The notes beneath the pieces are model-generated. The model had not been told where the DNA came from, ran no database searches, and worked only from the letters and a program-made list of their open reading frames with translations. A DNA stretch of 64,000 nt from Arthrobacter zhaoxinii (GTDB lineage Bacteria > Actinomycetota > Actinomycetes > Actinomycetales > Micrococcaceae): positions 744,001-808,000 of the forward strand of contig NZ_JANFLT010000005.1 in assembly GCF_024385505.1 (NCBI RefSeq). The letters run 5' to 3'. Below are positions 9,160-18,526 of the stretch, in pieces (position 1 is the stretch's first letter; each line of letters begins with the position of its first letter). A program made the translations under genes and the position numbers.

Positions 9160-9777
9160 ACCCAGACCAGGGTCTACCGCATGGACCATGACTACGCCTC
9201 CGCGCTGATGAACATCACGGTCGAAGAAGGCGCCCATGTGGAGTACTTGCCCGAGCCAGTGGTGCCCTTCGCAGCTTCGCGCTATTACCAGCAGACATCG
9301 GTGGTGATCGACGAGTCCGCAACCTTGCTGCTCGGCGACACCATGTACGCGGGCAGGCTCGCACGCGGGGAGCGGCATGCCTACGATGTGTACGCCTCCG
9401 ACCTCGAGGTGCGGCGGCCCGACGGCCGTTTGGTTGCCCTGGACCGGGTTCGGCTCAGCCCGGGAGCGGAAGCCGACGGAGCGGTCTCCGGCGTCACCGG
9501 GCTCGGCGTGCTTGCCAACCACGATGTGCTGGCCATGCTGTACGTCTTCACACCCCTTGTTCCGGCGGCCCGGCTCGCTGATACCCTGCACCGTGCGCTT
9601 GGCGAAAGCGGCGGTGACCTGATCTTCGGGGTGAGCACGTTATCCGGTGATGCAGGCGTGTGGATGCGCCTGGTGGGCAACGACACCGTAGCTGTGGCGG
9701 CCGCAAACACGGCCGCCGCAGCGGCGGTGCACGAGTTGCTGACAGGGAAGCGGGCACCCGCAATTCGGAAGAGCTAG
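9160..9777 (+). pseudogene. ureD: ureD (urease accessory protein) remnant, 5' end missing
   Basis: UreD helps insert nickel into apo-urease. The translated frame reads TRVYRMDHDYASALMNITVE and then EGAHVEYLPEPVVPF, matching the central TKVYR...EGARLEWLPQE part of UreD, then LARGERHAYD and a UreD-like C-terminus. The N-terminal part (roughly 60-70 residues) is missing: the family match already starts before the first ATG (9181) and runs into an in-frame TAG at 9157-9159. An internal start at 9181 would give 198 aa, but without the N-terminal strands it is unlikely to work. No ureABCEFG genes lie upstream; osmC does. Confidence 0.7.
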
Positions 9778-9791
9778 AGAGGGGTCTAACG

Positions 9792-10985
9792 GTGAGTGAA
9801 CAAGCGAACACGCAAGAGAAGGCTGTCGGCCCGGGGCGCTCCTACCGGGCGCAGGTGGTGCTCGCCTTCATTCCGGTCGCGCTGCTGCACATCGCGGGCT
9901 TCGGACTGTTCTTCTTCCTGGTCGAACCGCTGCATCTGCAGCTGGGCTCCTCGGTCTTCGGGGTTGGCATCGCCGTGGTGGCCTACGTCCTCGGCGTGAG
10001 GCACGCCTTCGATGCCGACCACATCGCTGCGATCGACAACACCACCCGCAAACTCGTGGACCTGCGCAAGCCGGCCGCCGGGGTCGGATTGTTCTTCTCC
10101 CTGGGGCACTCCACCATCGTCTTCCTCATGGCAGCGCTGCTGGCGCTCGGAGTGAGTTGGGCGGTAGGGCTGAGCGACGACGGCAACGAGGTACGCAACG
10201 GCCTCGGTGTCTTCGGCACGGTCGTCTCCGGAGTCTTCCTGCTGCTCATCGGACTCATCAATGCCGTGGCGTTCATCGGAATCCTCAAGGTCTGGCGGGC
10301 CTCGCGCAACGGCGACCTCGACGAGCTGGAGCTGGAGCGGCATCTGCAGGGCCGAGGCCTCATCAGCCGCCTCATCCGGCCGATGCTTCGGACGATCGAC
10401 CGCCCGGGGAAGATGTATGCCGTTGGCTTTTTGTTTGGGCTCGGCTTCGACACCGCCAGCGAGATTGCCCTGCTGGTGCTGGCCGGAACCGGGGCGGTTA
10501 CGGGGCTTCCCTGGTACGCCATCCTCTGCCTGCCCCTGATTTTTGCCGCAGGCATGAGCCTGTTCGACACACTCGATTCGGCCGTGATGGTGAAAGCCTA
10601 TGGCTGGGCAAGCGTTAACGCGGTTCGCAAGCTGTACTACAACCTCACCGTTACCGGCCTCTCAGTCATGATTGCCGTCATGATTGGCGGCATTGAACTG
10701 GTCGGGCTGTTGAATGAGAAGCTCGGGCTGCGGGACCCGCTCACCGGGTGGGTAGCCGCCATCGACCTTGAGAACGCGGGCTACATTGTCGTGGCCACGC
10801 TGATACTGGTCTGGTTGACCTCTACCGCCTACTGGCGGTTGGGCCACGTGGAGGAACGATGGGCGCTGGCAAGCGGCGGGGCGGGCACATCTGGCGGCGC
10901 AACCGCGCACAGCGGGCCGGAGTTGAGGCAGGGGCCTGAAAAGGGCGCTCCGCCTGACGATGCCCCGCGAACGGAGCAAGCATGA
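9792..10985 (+). CDS. NiCoT family nickel/cobalt permease, 397 aa
   Basis: High-affinity nickel (or cobalt) uptake permease of the inner membrane, eight-helix HoxN/NixA class. The family signature RHAFDADHIAAIDN is at about 70-83, and FSLGHSTIVF and GFLFGLGFDTASEI are also intact. GTG at 9792 is chosen because GAGAGGGG precedes it and the domain starts soon after. The stop overlaps the ATG of the urea transporter remnant (ATGA), so this was one operon with ureD before and the urea transporter behind, a usual order next to urease genes. The gene itself looks intact and could still supply nickel to other enzymes. Confidence 0.92.
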   Translation: MSEQANTQEKAVGPGRSYRAQVVLAFIPVALLHIAGFGLFFFLVEPLHLQLGSSVFGVGIAVVAYVLGVRHAFDADHIAAIDNTTRKLVDLRKPAAGVGLFFSLGHSTIVFLMAALLALGVSWAVGLSDDGNEVRNGLGVFGTVVSGVFLLLIGLINAVAFIGILKVWRASRNGDLDELELERHLQGRGLISRLIRPMLRTIDRPGKMYAVGFLFGLGFDTASEIALLVLAGTGAVTGLPWYAILCLPLIFAAGMSLFDTLDSAVMVKAYGWASVNAVRKLYYNLTVTGLSVMIAVMIGGIELVGLLNEKLGLRDPLTGWVAAIDLENAGYIVVATLILVWLTSTAYWRLGHVEERWALASGGAGTSGGATAHSGPELRQGPEKGAPPDDAPRTEQA

Positions 10986-11687
10986 GCAGCGCCGGCGCGG
11001 CCTCGCCGACCCCATCCATCTCGGGTGCGGGCTGGTTGAAAGGCTGGGGGCAGGGTCTGTCGCAGATCTTCTTCCAGAGCAATATCTACACAGCGCTGCT
11101 GATTCTGGCCGCCTTCGTTGTGGCCGGCTGGCGCCTGGCCCTGCTCGTGCTGATCGGCTGTGCGGGAAACACGGTGGCCGGGCGTCTCCTCAAGGCTGAT
11201 TCGTCATCGGTGACGTCGGGTCTGGAAGGCTTTTGCGGCGCCGTCAGCCACCATTGATTCCGAACCGCTGGCTTTTGCACGCTCCCTGCTGACGAATGTG
11301 TCAGAGGTGGTGCTGATCAACAACGTCTGGTCCGGTGCCCTTATCCTGCTCGGGTTGTTCGTGGCGAGCTGGAAAGTAGGGCTGGCGGGGCTGCTGGGCA
11401 GCGTGGTGGGGAGCCTATGCGCATTGGCGATGGGCGAGAGCCTCACCGAGACGGCGAACGGCCTGGCCGGCTATTCCGGTGTACTCACCGCGATTGCCCT
11501 CGCCGTGGTCTTCCTCCGCAGCAGCACGCTCTCGTGGGTTCTGGCTGTGGTTGGAACCGTGGTGACGGCGGTGATGACGGTGATCATGCACGATTTTTCA
11601 GCTCCCACCTACACCTGGCCGTATATCCTCACCACTTGGGTGTTCCTGGTGATCGCCCAGTACATTCCGGCAGCCAGACGCACGTGA
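10982..11687 (+). pseudogene. Urea transporter (UT family) with internal deletion and frameshift
   Basis: The 5' part (10982-11254) encodes GWGQGLSQIFFQSNIYTALL through SGLEGFCGA, the first half-repeat of a UT-family urea channel, then ends at TGA 11255. The next frame resumes as EPLAFARSLLTNVSEVVLIN and continues through the second half-repeat to PYILTTWVFLVIAQYIP, ending at 11687. The stretch that should join the halves (roughly 80-100 residues including the first selectivity filter and the linker helix) is absent and the frame shifts by one. A functional channel is not expected. Confidence 0.75.
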
Positions 11688-11696
11688 GCGGGACAT

Positions 11697-12074
11697 TTAG
11701 AGCGCTGCGCCCACCCAGAGGCCGACGGCGGCCGCCGCCACCGAGAGCACGAGCATAACCACACCGCTGATAAACGACGCGCCGTGGCGGCCCTGTTTGA
11801 TCAGCTGAACCGTCTCGTAGCTCGCCGTACTGAAGGTGGTGTAGCCGCCGAGGAAGCCGGTACCGATGATATAGCTGAGGTCGGTCGGCACCAGGTGCAC
11901 GAACACGACGCCGGTGAGCAGGCCGAGCACGAGGGAGCCGGACACGTTGATGATCGTCGTTGCCCACTGGAACGTCGTCTTAAGGTGGGCTCGGATCAGC
12001 CCGTCCACGATGAACCGCACCGCGGCACCGAATCCGCCGGCCAGCGCCAGCAGCAGGAAAATCCCGGGAGTCAT
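11697..12074 (-). CDS. crcB: CrcB/FluC fluoride channel subunit, 125 aa
   Basis: Small four-helix membrane protein of the dual-topology fluoride exporter family. It keeps the GGFGAAVRF opening, NVSGSLVLG on helix 2 and GFLGGYTTFSTA on helix 3, which line the fluoride pore. Its ATG overlaps the stop of the second crcB gene (ATGA), so the two are translated together and probably form a heterodimer. Confidence 0.94.
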   Translation of the reverse strand: MTPGIFLLLALAGGFGAAVRFIVDGLIRAHLKTTFQWATTIINVSGSLVLGLLTGVVFVHLVPTDLSYIIGTGFLGGYTTFSTASYETVQLIKQGRHGASFISGVVMLVLSVAAAAVGLWVGAAL

Positions 12075-12523
12075 GCAGCAGCCTCCTTCCCGCCGTCGTT
12101 CCGCCGGCCGGGACCATTGATGGCGCTCGCCACGGCGATGCCGGCCCAGGTGGCGCAGGCACCAACAAGCACCGTGCCAAAGGCGTAGATCAGCGCGGCC
12201 CAGGGCAGCCCGTCACGAAAGAGCACGGCGGTGTCGGTGGCCAGCGAGCTGTAGGTCGTGAAGCCGCCGCAGAAGCCGGTCCCGAGCAGCAGTTTGAGAT
12301 TCTTGCCGGTCGGGGCGCTGCCGAGGCGGGTGACGGCCTCATAGAGGTAGCCGAGGAGAAAGGCGCCGACCACGTTGATGATCGGAATCGCCACCGGCAC
12401 CTCGCCGAGGTTCGGGATGAGCAGTGTAAGACCTTCGCTGCTGGCGGCACCGGCTGCGCCGCCGAGGAACACGAGACTGATGGGTGCCCAGCGCAGGTGC
12501 GGTGGGCGGAGACCGGCGCTCAT
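12071..12523 (-). CDS. crcB: CrcB/FluC fluoride channel subunit, 150 aa
   Basis: Second member of the tandem pair. Helix 2 NVVGAFLLG and helix 3 GFCGGFTTYSSL are conserved, but the opening motif is GGAAGAASSEGL, lacking the arginine found in GGxxGAxxR of the partner. This asymmetry is known among paired FluC subunits. The C-terminus is a charged tail. The ATG overlaps the stop of the upstream hypothetical gene by 4 nt. No fluoride riboswitch was recognised. Confidence 0.92.
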   Translation of the reverse strand: MSAGLRPPHLRWAPISLVFLGGAAGAASSEGLTLLIPNLGEVPVAIPIINVVGAFLLGYLYEAVTRLGSAPTGKNLKLLLGTGFCGGFTTYSSLATDTAVLFRDGLPWAALIYAFGTVLVGACATWAGIAVASAINGPGRRNDGGKEAAA

Positions 12524-12921
12524 CGTCCGGCCCGGGGCCGGCCCGGGCGAGCCCCGGTGTCACGGACGCGAATCCCGGCAGCATCAATGCCCGGGCGGGA
12601 GTCGAAGAAGACCACGCGCCCGTCGTCGAAGTCGGGGTCCATCGGGGAGGTGTGCATTAACCCGTCATGGGACTCGGCGGCGGCAAAGCCGGCAAGGACC
12701 ACATGCGGCGGCCGGCCGGAGGAAACGCAGACTACGACCGGGTGGCTCTGTAGGGAATTCGAGCTGGCGCCCTTGTTTCCGAAGGTACTCCCGGGGCCAC
12801 CCGTCTTCAATGCCGGCAGGCCGCCGGTCCGCTGAGCGGCTGGGAACAGCACCACGTTCGAATGTACCGGCTGTACGCCAAGGACCCGGCCCCGCCGGAG
12901 CCGGGCCTTTGGTGCGGACAT
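12520..12921 (-). CDS. Hypothetical protein, 133 aa
   Basis: Supported mainly by position: the ATG (12921) overlaps the TGA of the protease gene as TGATG, and its own TGA overlaps the ATG of crcB. The N-terminal half is basic and of low complexity. The second half is better ordered (HPVVVCVSSGRPPHVVLAG, then an acidic MDPDFDDGRVVFFDSRPG). No family is recognised. Codon use (GTA, TTA, AGT present) is looser than in neighbours, so it could be a decaying gene. Confidence 0.45.
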   Translation of the reverse strand: MSAPKARLRRGRVLGVQPVHSNVVLFPAAQRTGGLPALKTGGPGSTFGNKGASSNSLQSHPVVVCVSSGRPPHVVLAGFAAAESHDGLMHTSPMDPDFDDGRVVFFDSRPGIDAAGIRVRDTGARPGRPRAGR

Positions 12922-15900
12922 CAATGCCGGCTGTCCCTGGTTCCATCGGTGCTGCCCGTGCCGGCCGATACCGGGGCCGGAATGGGCAGGTCACCGTCCT
13001 CCTGCCGGCCCTCCCCCGCCAGGCCCTGCGGCCGCGGCGGCAGCGGAGCCGGCTGGAGGCTGCGGTACCCGGCAAGCGCCGGCGGTTCGTCCGTAGGCAG
13101 CTCTGACAGCATTTCGCGCAGGATGCCCACACCGTGTTCCAGCTGCGGGTCGTCTCCGGCAACGTAGGCGTGCGGCGGGAAAGCCACCTCAATGTCAGGC
13201 TCAACGCCGCGGTTTTCCACGTCCCAGCCCACGCCGCCCGTAAACCAGAACGCGTACCGCGGCTGGTTCACCGCGGTTCCGTCCACCAGGTTAAAGCGTC
13301 CGTCGATTCCGACGACGCCGCCCCAGGTGCGCGTGCCGACCACGGGGCCGATGCCCCGCAGCTTGGAGACCTGGGTGACGATGTCGCCGTCGGAACCGGC
13401 AAATTCGTCAGTGAGGATCACCACCGGTCCCCGCGGAGCATGCGACGGGTACGGTGTGGGAGTGCCCGCCCGGGGGCTGCTCCAGGCCGTGACCTTCCGG
13501 CCAAGCAGCTCGGCAACCAGCTGGGAGGTGTGCCCGCCGCGGTTCCGCCGGACGTCCACCAGCAGTGCGCCCATGGACGCCTCCTGGTCCAGGTCCCGGT
13601 GCAGCTGCGACCAGCCGTTGGCCACCATGTCCGGAATGTGCAGATAGCCGAACTCGCCGTTGGAAGCTTCGCGGACGATGCGGCGGTTGGCGCTGACCCA
13701 GTTCTGGTAACGCAGGCGTTCCTCGCTGCGCAGCGGGACGACGGCGATCCGGCGCTGGGACGGCGCGCCGTCGTCGCCCGTGGTGACGACCGTCAGTTCC
13801 ACGGTCCGGCCGGCGGCACCGGCGAGCAGGACTGCGGGTCCTTCCCCGGCGGGAACCGGCTGTCCGTCCACGGCTGCGATGACGTCGCCGGGGTGGACAT
13901 CGGCGCCGGGGGCGGTCAGCGGCGACGTGGCCTGCGGATCGGAGGACTCTGCCCCGAGAATCCGGACCACTTCCCACCCGCCGGCCCCGGGACGCAGATC
14001 GGCGCCGAGGAAACCCTGGCCACCGGATCCTTGTTCGGTGACCGGAGCGGGCGTCACGTAGGCATGGGAGGTACCCAGTTCGCCGTGCATTTCCCACAGC
14101 AGGTCCACAAGGTCGTCGTGGCTGCCGAGGTTCTGCACCAGCGGGCGGTACCGGGCGTGGACGCCTTCCCAGTCCAGCCCGCCCATGTCCGGAGCCCAGA
14201 AGAAGTCCCGCTGCAGGCGCCACGCTTCATCGAAGGCCTGGCCCCACATCTTCACGGGGTCGATCCGGACCCGGATGCGGTCAAGGTCAACGCGGACGTT
14301 GTCGGCGGAGTCCTCTTCCACGCGGGCGGCAGCGGGCACCGTTCGGACGCTGCCCTCGTGGCGCAGCACTACCTTGGTGCCGTCGCCGCTGACTTCGAAA
14401 TCGTCCAGCGCCGGTACCAGGACGGAGACGTCCTTCTTCTCCAGATCAAAGCGTTCAAGCCGGGAGGCAGGGTCCCGGTCGGTTGCCGATGCCCGTCCGT
14501 CGCCAGTGACGCCGTAAAGGTCCGAAGCCTGCCACAGCAGGGCCCCTTCGGCTGTCCGGAGCTTTTCATAAAGCCCCTGCGGGACGGGGACCGCGATCAG
14601 GCGGTCGCCGATCCGTTCGGCGTCGATCTGCACGGGGGCCACCGTTCCTTCCGGTTTTTCAGCCGCCCCGCCTGTTACGGCCGGGGACGTTCCGGAGACC
14701 GACGGGCCGAACGGCGAAGGTGTTCCGGCTGCCAGTGCCACCAGGAACGGCTTCGTGGAGGACGGGAAGCTGAGGTCGAACCGGTGCGTGTCATACACCG
14801 GATCGAAGCTGCGCTCGGAAAGGAAGGCCAGGTATCTGCCGTCGGTGGTGAAGGAAGGATCATGGTCGGTGAACCGGCCGTCGGTGACGTCGATGACCGG
14901 TGCGGCCGGATCCAGCACGGACCGCAGGCGGATCCGGGACCGCCCTTCGCCGCTGGACGGTTCCGCCCAGACCAGCCACTGCGAGTCCGGTGAGAAGGCC
15001 AGCTGGTCGACGGCGCCGAAGCCCGAGGATGCCACGGGGAACAGTTCTGCCGTGGCCACGTTCAGCACAAACACCTCGCCGTATTCGGTGGACACGCCTA
15101 CGCGCTGTCCGTCCGGGCTGGGGACAAGCTGGCTCACGCGTGTCGGGCGCTCGAAGCCTACCCGGACGACGCCGGTAGTGGCGTCGGTAGTGGCGTCGGC
15201 TGCGGCACCCTCCCGCGCGCCTGCGCCGGGTACCGCGGCGCCGCCCGTCCCGGCAACGCCGGCTTCGTCGCTGTTCACCGGCGGGGCCGGAACGGCAGCG
15301 CCGGAGGCAGACACCGGACTCGGCAGGACAAGACCGTTGGTTTCACCGGCAGGTGCGGCCGGCTTCTCCGGGGAGATTCCCTCCTTGGCCGCCGGGACTG
15401 CCGCCCCTGCGGGGAGGTCCGCGAAGACGTCCTTGATATAGATTGCTTCTTCACCGTCTTTATCCGCGACGTACACGGCGCGGGTGGGATCCAGCGGCCT
15501 GCCCAGGCGGCTGCGGACGGCCGAGTCGGCTTCAATGACACGGGAGGGACCGTCGCGGTGGGTCAGCCAGTGCAGCGTTCCGTGGGTTTCCACCACGCTC
15601 GCGGTTCCCTTGGCGTCCGGTACAACCGCTGACAAGTGCTTTGCGACGTTCAGGGGACGCGGGCGGCGGGCTGTGCCGGCCGAGCCCAGGACGATGTCCA
15701 GCGGCTGCGCTTCGGCGTCCAGCGAAGACAGGAGCCAGATGCGTCCTGCCGATTCGAACACGATCCGGCTGCCGTCGGAGGACGCATGCCGGACGTAAAA
15801 GCCTTCAAAGTCCGTGTGCCGGCGGAGGTCCCCACCCTGGGGAGTGACGGAATAGAGGTTGCCGTAGCCTTCGTGGTCCGAAAGGAAGACCACCCTGCCG

Positions 15901-16505
15901 TCGATCCACATCGGGTCCGACAGGTTGCCGTCCAGTTCGGGCACCAGGCGAAGGAACTCTCCGTTGCCGTCCGCGTCAATCCAGAGCTTTCCTGCAGTTC
16001 CGCCGCGGTAGCGCTTCCACCATGCCTGTTCGCGGGTGAGCATGCTGCCGATCACCATCGGGCGTTCGTCACCGATTACGGGTCCTTCGGCGACGGTTTC
16101 CACCGGCCCGTACGGAAGCTTCACCGGTGCCGTGCCGTCGAGGGGCACGGCGAACGCCCAGCGCAGCCGGTTGTCTTCCTGCTCCACGGAGCAGGTGGCA
16201 ATGACGTGTCCGGCCGAGTTGAATCCCTTGAGCCGCGTGCTTTGGCTGCCCCAGAAGGTCAGCTGCCGGAAGTCCCCGCCGTCGACGTCGGCCGTAACGA
16301 TTTCCGGGGCTCCGCCCTGGACCACCTGCCACGCCAGCCGGCTCCCGTCCGGGGAGAACTTCGGGCTGCGGGCGGGCAGCTGCATCGCGGAAACCCGCCA
16401 CGCGCGGCCGCCGCTGACGGGAGCCATCCAGACGTCATCTTCGGCGACAAAAGTGAGGAGGTCCCCGTGCAGGTCAGGGAAACGGAGGTATGAAGTAGGA
16501 CTCAT
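12921..16505 (-). CDS. Tricorn-type S41 protease, 1194 aa
   Basis: Tricorn proteases are large cytosolic serine proteases that cut peptides released by other proteases. Order: six-bladed WD-like propeller (about 1-330), a Pro/Ala/Gly-rich insert (about 365-440), a second propeller (about 450-740), a C1/PDZ region with GTSHAYV (H814), and the S41 core DEFAGSDGDIVTQ (nucleophile S1038, D1039) followed by GTRTWGGVVGIDGR. Catalytic His and Ser are in place and there is no signal peptide. The length is typical. The Ala/Gly/Val-rich insert between propellers is longer than needed. It is the first gene of an overlapping set with the hypothetical and crcB genes. Confidence 0.9.
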   Translation of the reverse strand: MSPTSYLRFPDLHGDLLTFVAEDDVWMAPVSGGRAWRVSAMQLPARSPKFSPDGSRLAWQVVQGGAPEIVTADVDGGDFRQLTFWGSQSTRLKGFNSAGHVIATCSVEQEDNRLRWAFAVPLDGTAPVKLPYGPVETVAEGPVIGDERPMVIGSMLTREQAWWKRYRGGTAGKLWIDADGNGEFLRLVPELDGNLSDPMWIDGRVVFLSDHEGYGNLYSVTPQGGDLRRHTDFEGFYVRHASSDGSRIVFESAGRIWLLSSLDAEAQPLDIVLGSAGTARRPRPLNVAKHLSAVVPDAKGTASVVETHGTLHWLTHRDGPSRVIEADSAVRSRLGRPLDPTRAVYVADKDGEEAIYIKDVFADLPAGAAVPAAKEGISPEKPAAPAGETNGLVLPSPVSASGAAVPAPPVNSDEAGVAGTGGAAVPGAGAREGAAADATTDATTGVVRVGFERPTRVSQLVPSPDGQRVGVSTEYGEVFVLNVATAELFPVASSGFGAVDQLAFSPDSQWLVWAEPSSGEGRSRIRLRSVLDPAAPVIDVTDGRFTDHDPSFTTDGRYLAFLSERSFDPVYDTHRFDLSFPSSTKPFLVALAAGTPSPFGPSVSGTSPAVTGGAAEKPEGTVAPVQIDAERIGDRLIAVPVPQGLYEKLRTAEGALLWQASDLYGVTGDGRASATDRDPASRLERFDLEKKDVSVLVPALDDFEVSGDGTKVVLRHEGSVRTVPAAARVEEDSADNVRVDLDRIRVRIDPVKMWGQAFDEAWRLQRDFFWAPDMGGLDWEGVHARYRPLVQNLGSHDDLVDLLWEMHGELGTSHAYVTPAPVTEQGSGGQGFLGADLRPGAGGWEVVRILGAESSDPQATSPLTAPGADVHPGDVIAAVDGQPVPAGEGPAVLLAGAAGRTVELTVVTTGDDGAPSQRRIAVVPLRSEERLRYQNWVSANRRIVREASNGEFGYLHIPDMVANGWSQLHRDLDQEASMGALLVDVRRNRGGHTSQLVAELLGRKVTAWSSPRAGTPTPYPSHAPRGPVVILTDEFAGSDGDIVTQVSKLRGIGPVVGTRTWGGVVGIDGRFNLVDGTAVNQPRYAFWFTGGVGWDVENRGVEPDIEVAFPPHAYVAGDDPQLEHGVGILREMLSELPTDEPPALAGYRSLQPAPLPPRPQGLAGEGRQEDGDLPIPAPVSAGTGSTDGTRDSRH

Positions 16506-16553
16506 GGCTCGATCCTATCTTTCACCGTGGACATGTCCGGTGAGCAGCCGGCC

Positions 16554-18395
16554 TCATGACGCGGCCAGAACCCGGCTGATCCGCCACATGCCCTCGTTTC
16601 GCACCAGCACCAGCAGCACCTCCTGCTGTTGTGCCGGCTCCTGCCGGAGCACCTCGCCGGTCCGGTTCATGTGTGTGTAGGCGGAAACCTGCATCCGGAC
16701 ACGCAGTTCCGCAGACCCCGGAGTCGGGTCTGGCGGCAGGGCTGCCTCCGGCGGTGCCGGCCCGCTGCGCCCCAGCACGTCCACCGTCATGACCAGCCCG
16801 GCCAGGGTATCTCCTTCCGAAGCGAGCCGGCCCACCTGCTCCTGATCGGCCAACTGTGCTTCTGACTCCGGAGCGTTAACGTGGTCGAGCAGCGCAGGGT
16901 CGGCACCGGTGAAAGCTCTTGTCCGCAGTTCGGCGAGCGCGGGCAGGGCCTGTGCGGGATCCTCGGCTGCGGTTTCCGACAGCAGCGAGTCCACGCTCTT
17001 CCCTGCCGTCCCGGGCAGCTCCCCATTCCCGTGGGAAGGTGCAGGTGCGGCAGGTGCTGTTGTGTCCCGGGCAGCACCCGTGGAGTCGCCTGCGGACCCA
17101 TTCCGGGCCTCGGGAGCGGTACTGCGGACACTCAGGAGTTCAGGGGCTGCGAGCGCTATTGCCGCAAGCACCAGCACTGCGGCAACCACGGCTGCGGCGG
17201 CAACCGGCACAATCCGCCGTTCCCGGGGCGGACCGGCGGCACGCCGTCGCCGTCGCCGTCCCTGTCGTCCCGTCTCCTGCTCCCGGTCCAGGTCCCGACT
17301 CTGCTCCCGGGTCCGGTCCCGCTCCCGGTCCCGATCCCGTCTGCGCTCCCGGTCCCGCTCCCGTCTGCGCTCCCGCCTGCGCTCCTTCCTGCGGTTCCGT
17401 CCCCGACCCTGCCGCACTCCCCGTCCGGCGGCACCAGCCCCGCCCCGCCGCTGGCCGGGCCTCCGCCACCAGCGCTTTCGTCCCCCTGCACCGGAACCGG
17501 CCGATTCTGTCCGGCGGGTCAGCAGTTCGGGATGAACGTCCGGATGAACGGCAGCCACCAGGTCCACGGGCAGGGCGGGAACACTGCGGTAGACAGCAGC
17601 CGCGAATTCGCCGGCACCGGGTCGCACTGCAGCATCCTCCGCCAATCCGGCCTCCAGCAGGGCCGGCAGCTCCCTCCCCACTCCGGGAACCAGGATCGAC
17701 AGCGGGGGCCGGGAACGGCTGGGCGGGGGAATCCGTCCAGTCAGTAAAAACCAGCCCACGGCGGCCAGCGAGTAGATGTCCGACGCCGCACCCAGCCCGG
17801 CGTCCGCTCCGTCCCGGCGCTCGGGGGCAGAGAACCCCGGTGTCCCCGGATGTGGCGCCCCGGGTTCCCCCAGCAGCCGGCCAGAGCCGAAGTCAGCCAG
17901 CAGCGGCCTGCCCTCGGGAGTGAACAGGATGTTCCCGGGCGATACATCGCCGTGGGCCGTACCCCGCGCGTGGAGGTAACCCAGGGCACCGGCTATCCCC
18001 ACAAGGATGCTGACGGCTTCCCCCGGCTGGACCGGCCCCCGGGCTGCAACCAGGCCCGCTGCGCTGCCGCCCGCGGCATACCCGCCGAGCAGGCCGGTAC
18101 CCTGGTCCGTTTCGACCACCGCGTGCACCTGCAGCAGGTGCGGATGTTCCAGCCGGGAAAGGATATTCACTTCACGCCGGGCTTCAAAGGCGTTTACTCC
18201 CCCGTCTGCCCCGCGCACCGGGACCTTCAGGGCGAACGGGGCGCCATCCGAGTCCCGGACTAGCCAGACCGCGGCAGTGCCTCCGACACCCAGCAGCCGG
18301 TCCACCCGGAAACCCGGCACGTCCGGTGCAGGAGACACCGGGATGCCGCGTCGGCGGTCTCCATCAGGGAGGTCAGGCAGCGGGGTCGTGTCCAT
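16554..18395 (-). CDS. Membrane Ser/Thr protein kinase, 613 aa
   Basis: N-terminal PknB-like kinase domain (about 28-280), one transmembrane helix (about 392-414, VAAAAVVAAVLVLAAIALAA) and an extracytoplasmic C-terminal domain. Seen: glycine loop LLGVGGTAAVWLV, Lys in FALKV, catalytic loop HGDVSPGN in place of HRDLKPEN, and ADFGSGR. So it is a non-RD kinase whose catalytic Asp and Asn are kept. Between kinase and helix lies a strongly basic run of Arg-Glu/Arg-Asp repeats (about 325-390). The C-terminal domain (about 455-613) is of unknown type and may sense an outer signal. No phosphatase or FHA gene is nearby. Confidence 0.85.
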   Translation of the reverse strand: MDTTPLPDLPDGDRRRGIPVSPAPDVPGFRVDRLLGVGGTAAVWLVRDSDGAPFALKVPVRGADGGVNAFEARREVNILSRLEHPHLLQVHAVVETDQGTGLLGGYAAGGSAAGLVAARGPVQPGEAVSILVGIAGALGYLHARGTAHGDVSPGNILFTPEGRPLLADFGSGRLLGEPGAPHPGTPGFSAPERRDGADAGLGAASDIYSLAAVGWFLLTGRIPPPSRSRPPLSILVPGVGRELPALLEAGLAEDAAVRPGAGEFAAAVYRSVPALPVDLVAAVHPDVHPELLTRRTESAGSGAGGRKRWWRRPGQRRGGAGAAGRGVRQGRGRNRRKERRRERRRERDRERRRDRDRERDRTREQSRDLDREQETGRQGRRRRRRAAGPPRERRIVPVAAAAVVAAVLVLAAIALAAPELLSVRSTAPEARNGSAGDSTGAARDTTAPAAPAPSHGNGELPGTAGKSVDSLLSETAAEDPAQALPALAELRTRAFTGADPALLDHVNAPESEAQLADQEQVGRLASEGDTLAGLVMTVDVLGRSGPAPPEAALPPDPTPGSAELRVRMQVSAYTHMNRTGEVLRQEPAQQQEVLLVLVRNEGMWRISRVLAAS

Positions 18396-18526
18396 GGGAG
18401 CAGAGTCTTCGCTACTCCCCGACCTGCACGGCAGTTATCCACAGGGTATTTCTCCTCGGCCGGGGCAGGAAAACCCGGCCGGCCAAACCCCCGCGGAGTG
18501 TGGTCCACATTACAGCTGCGGGGGTC

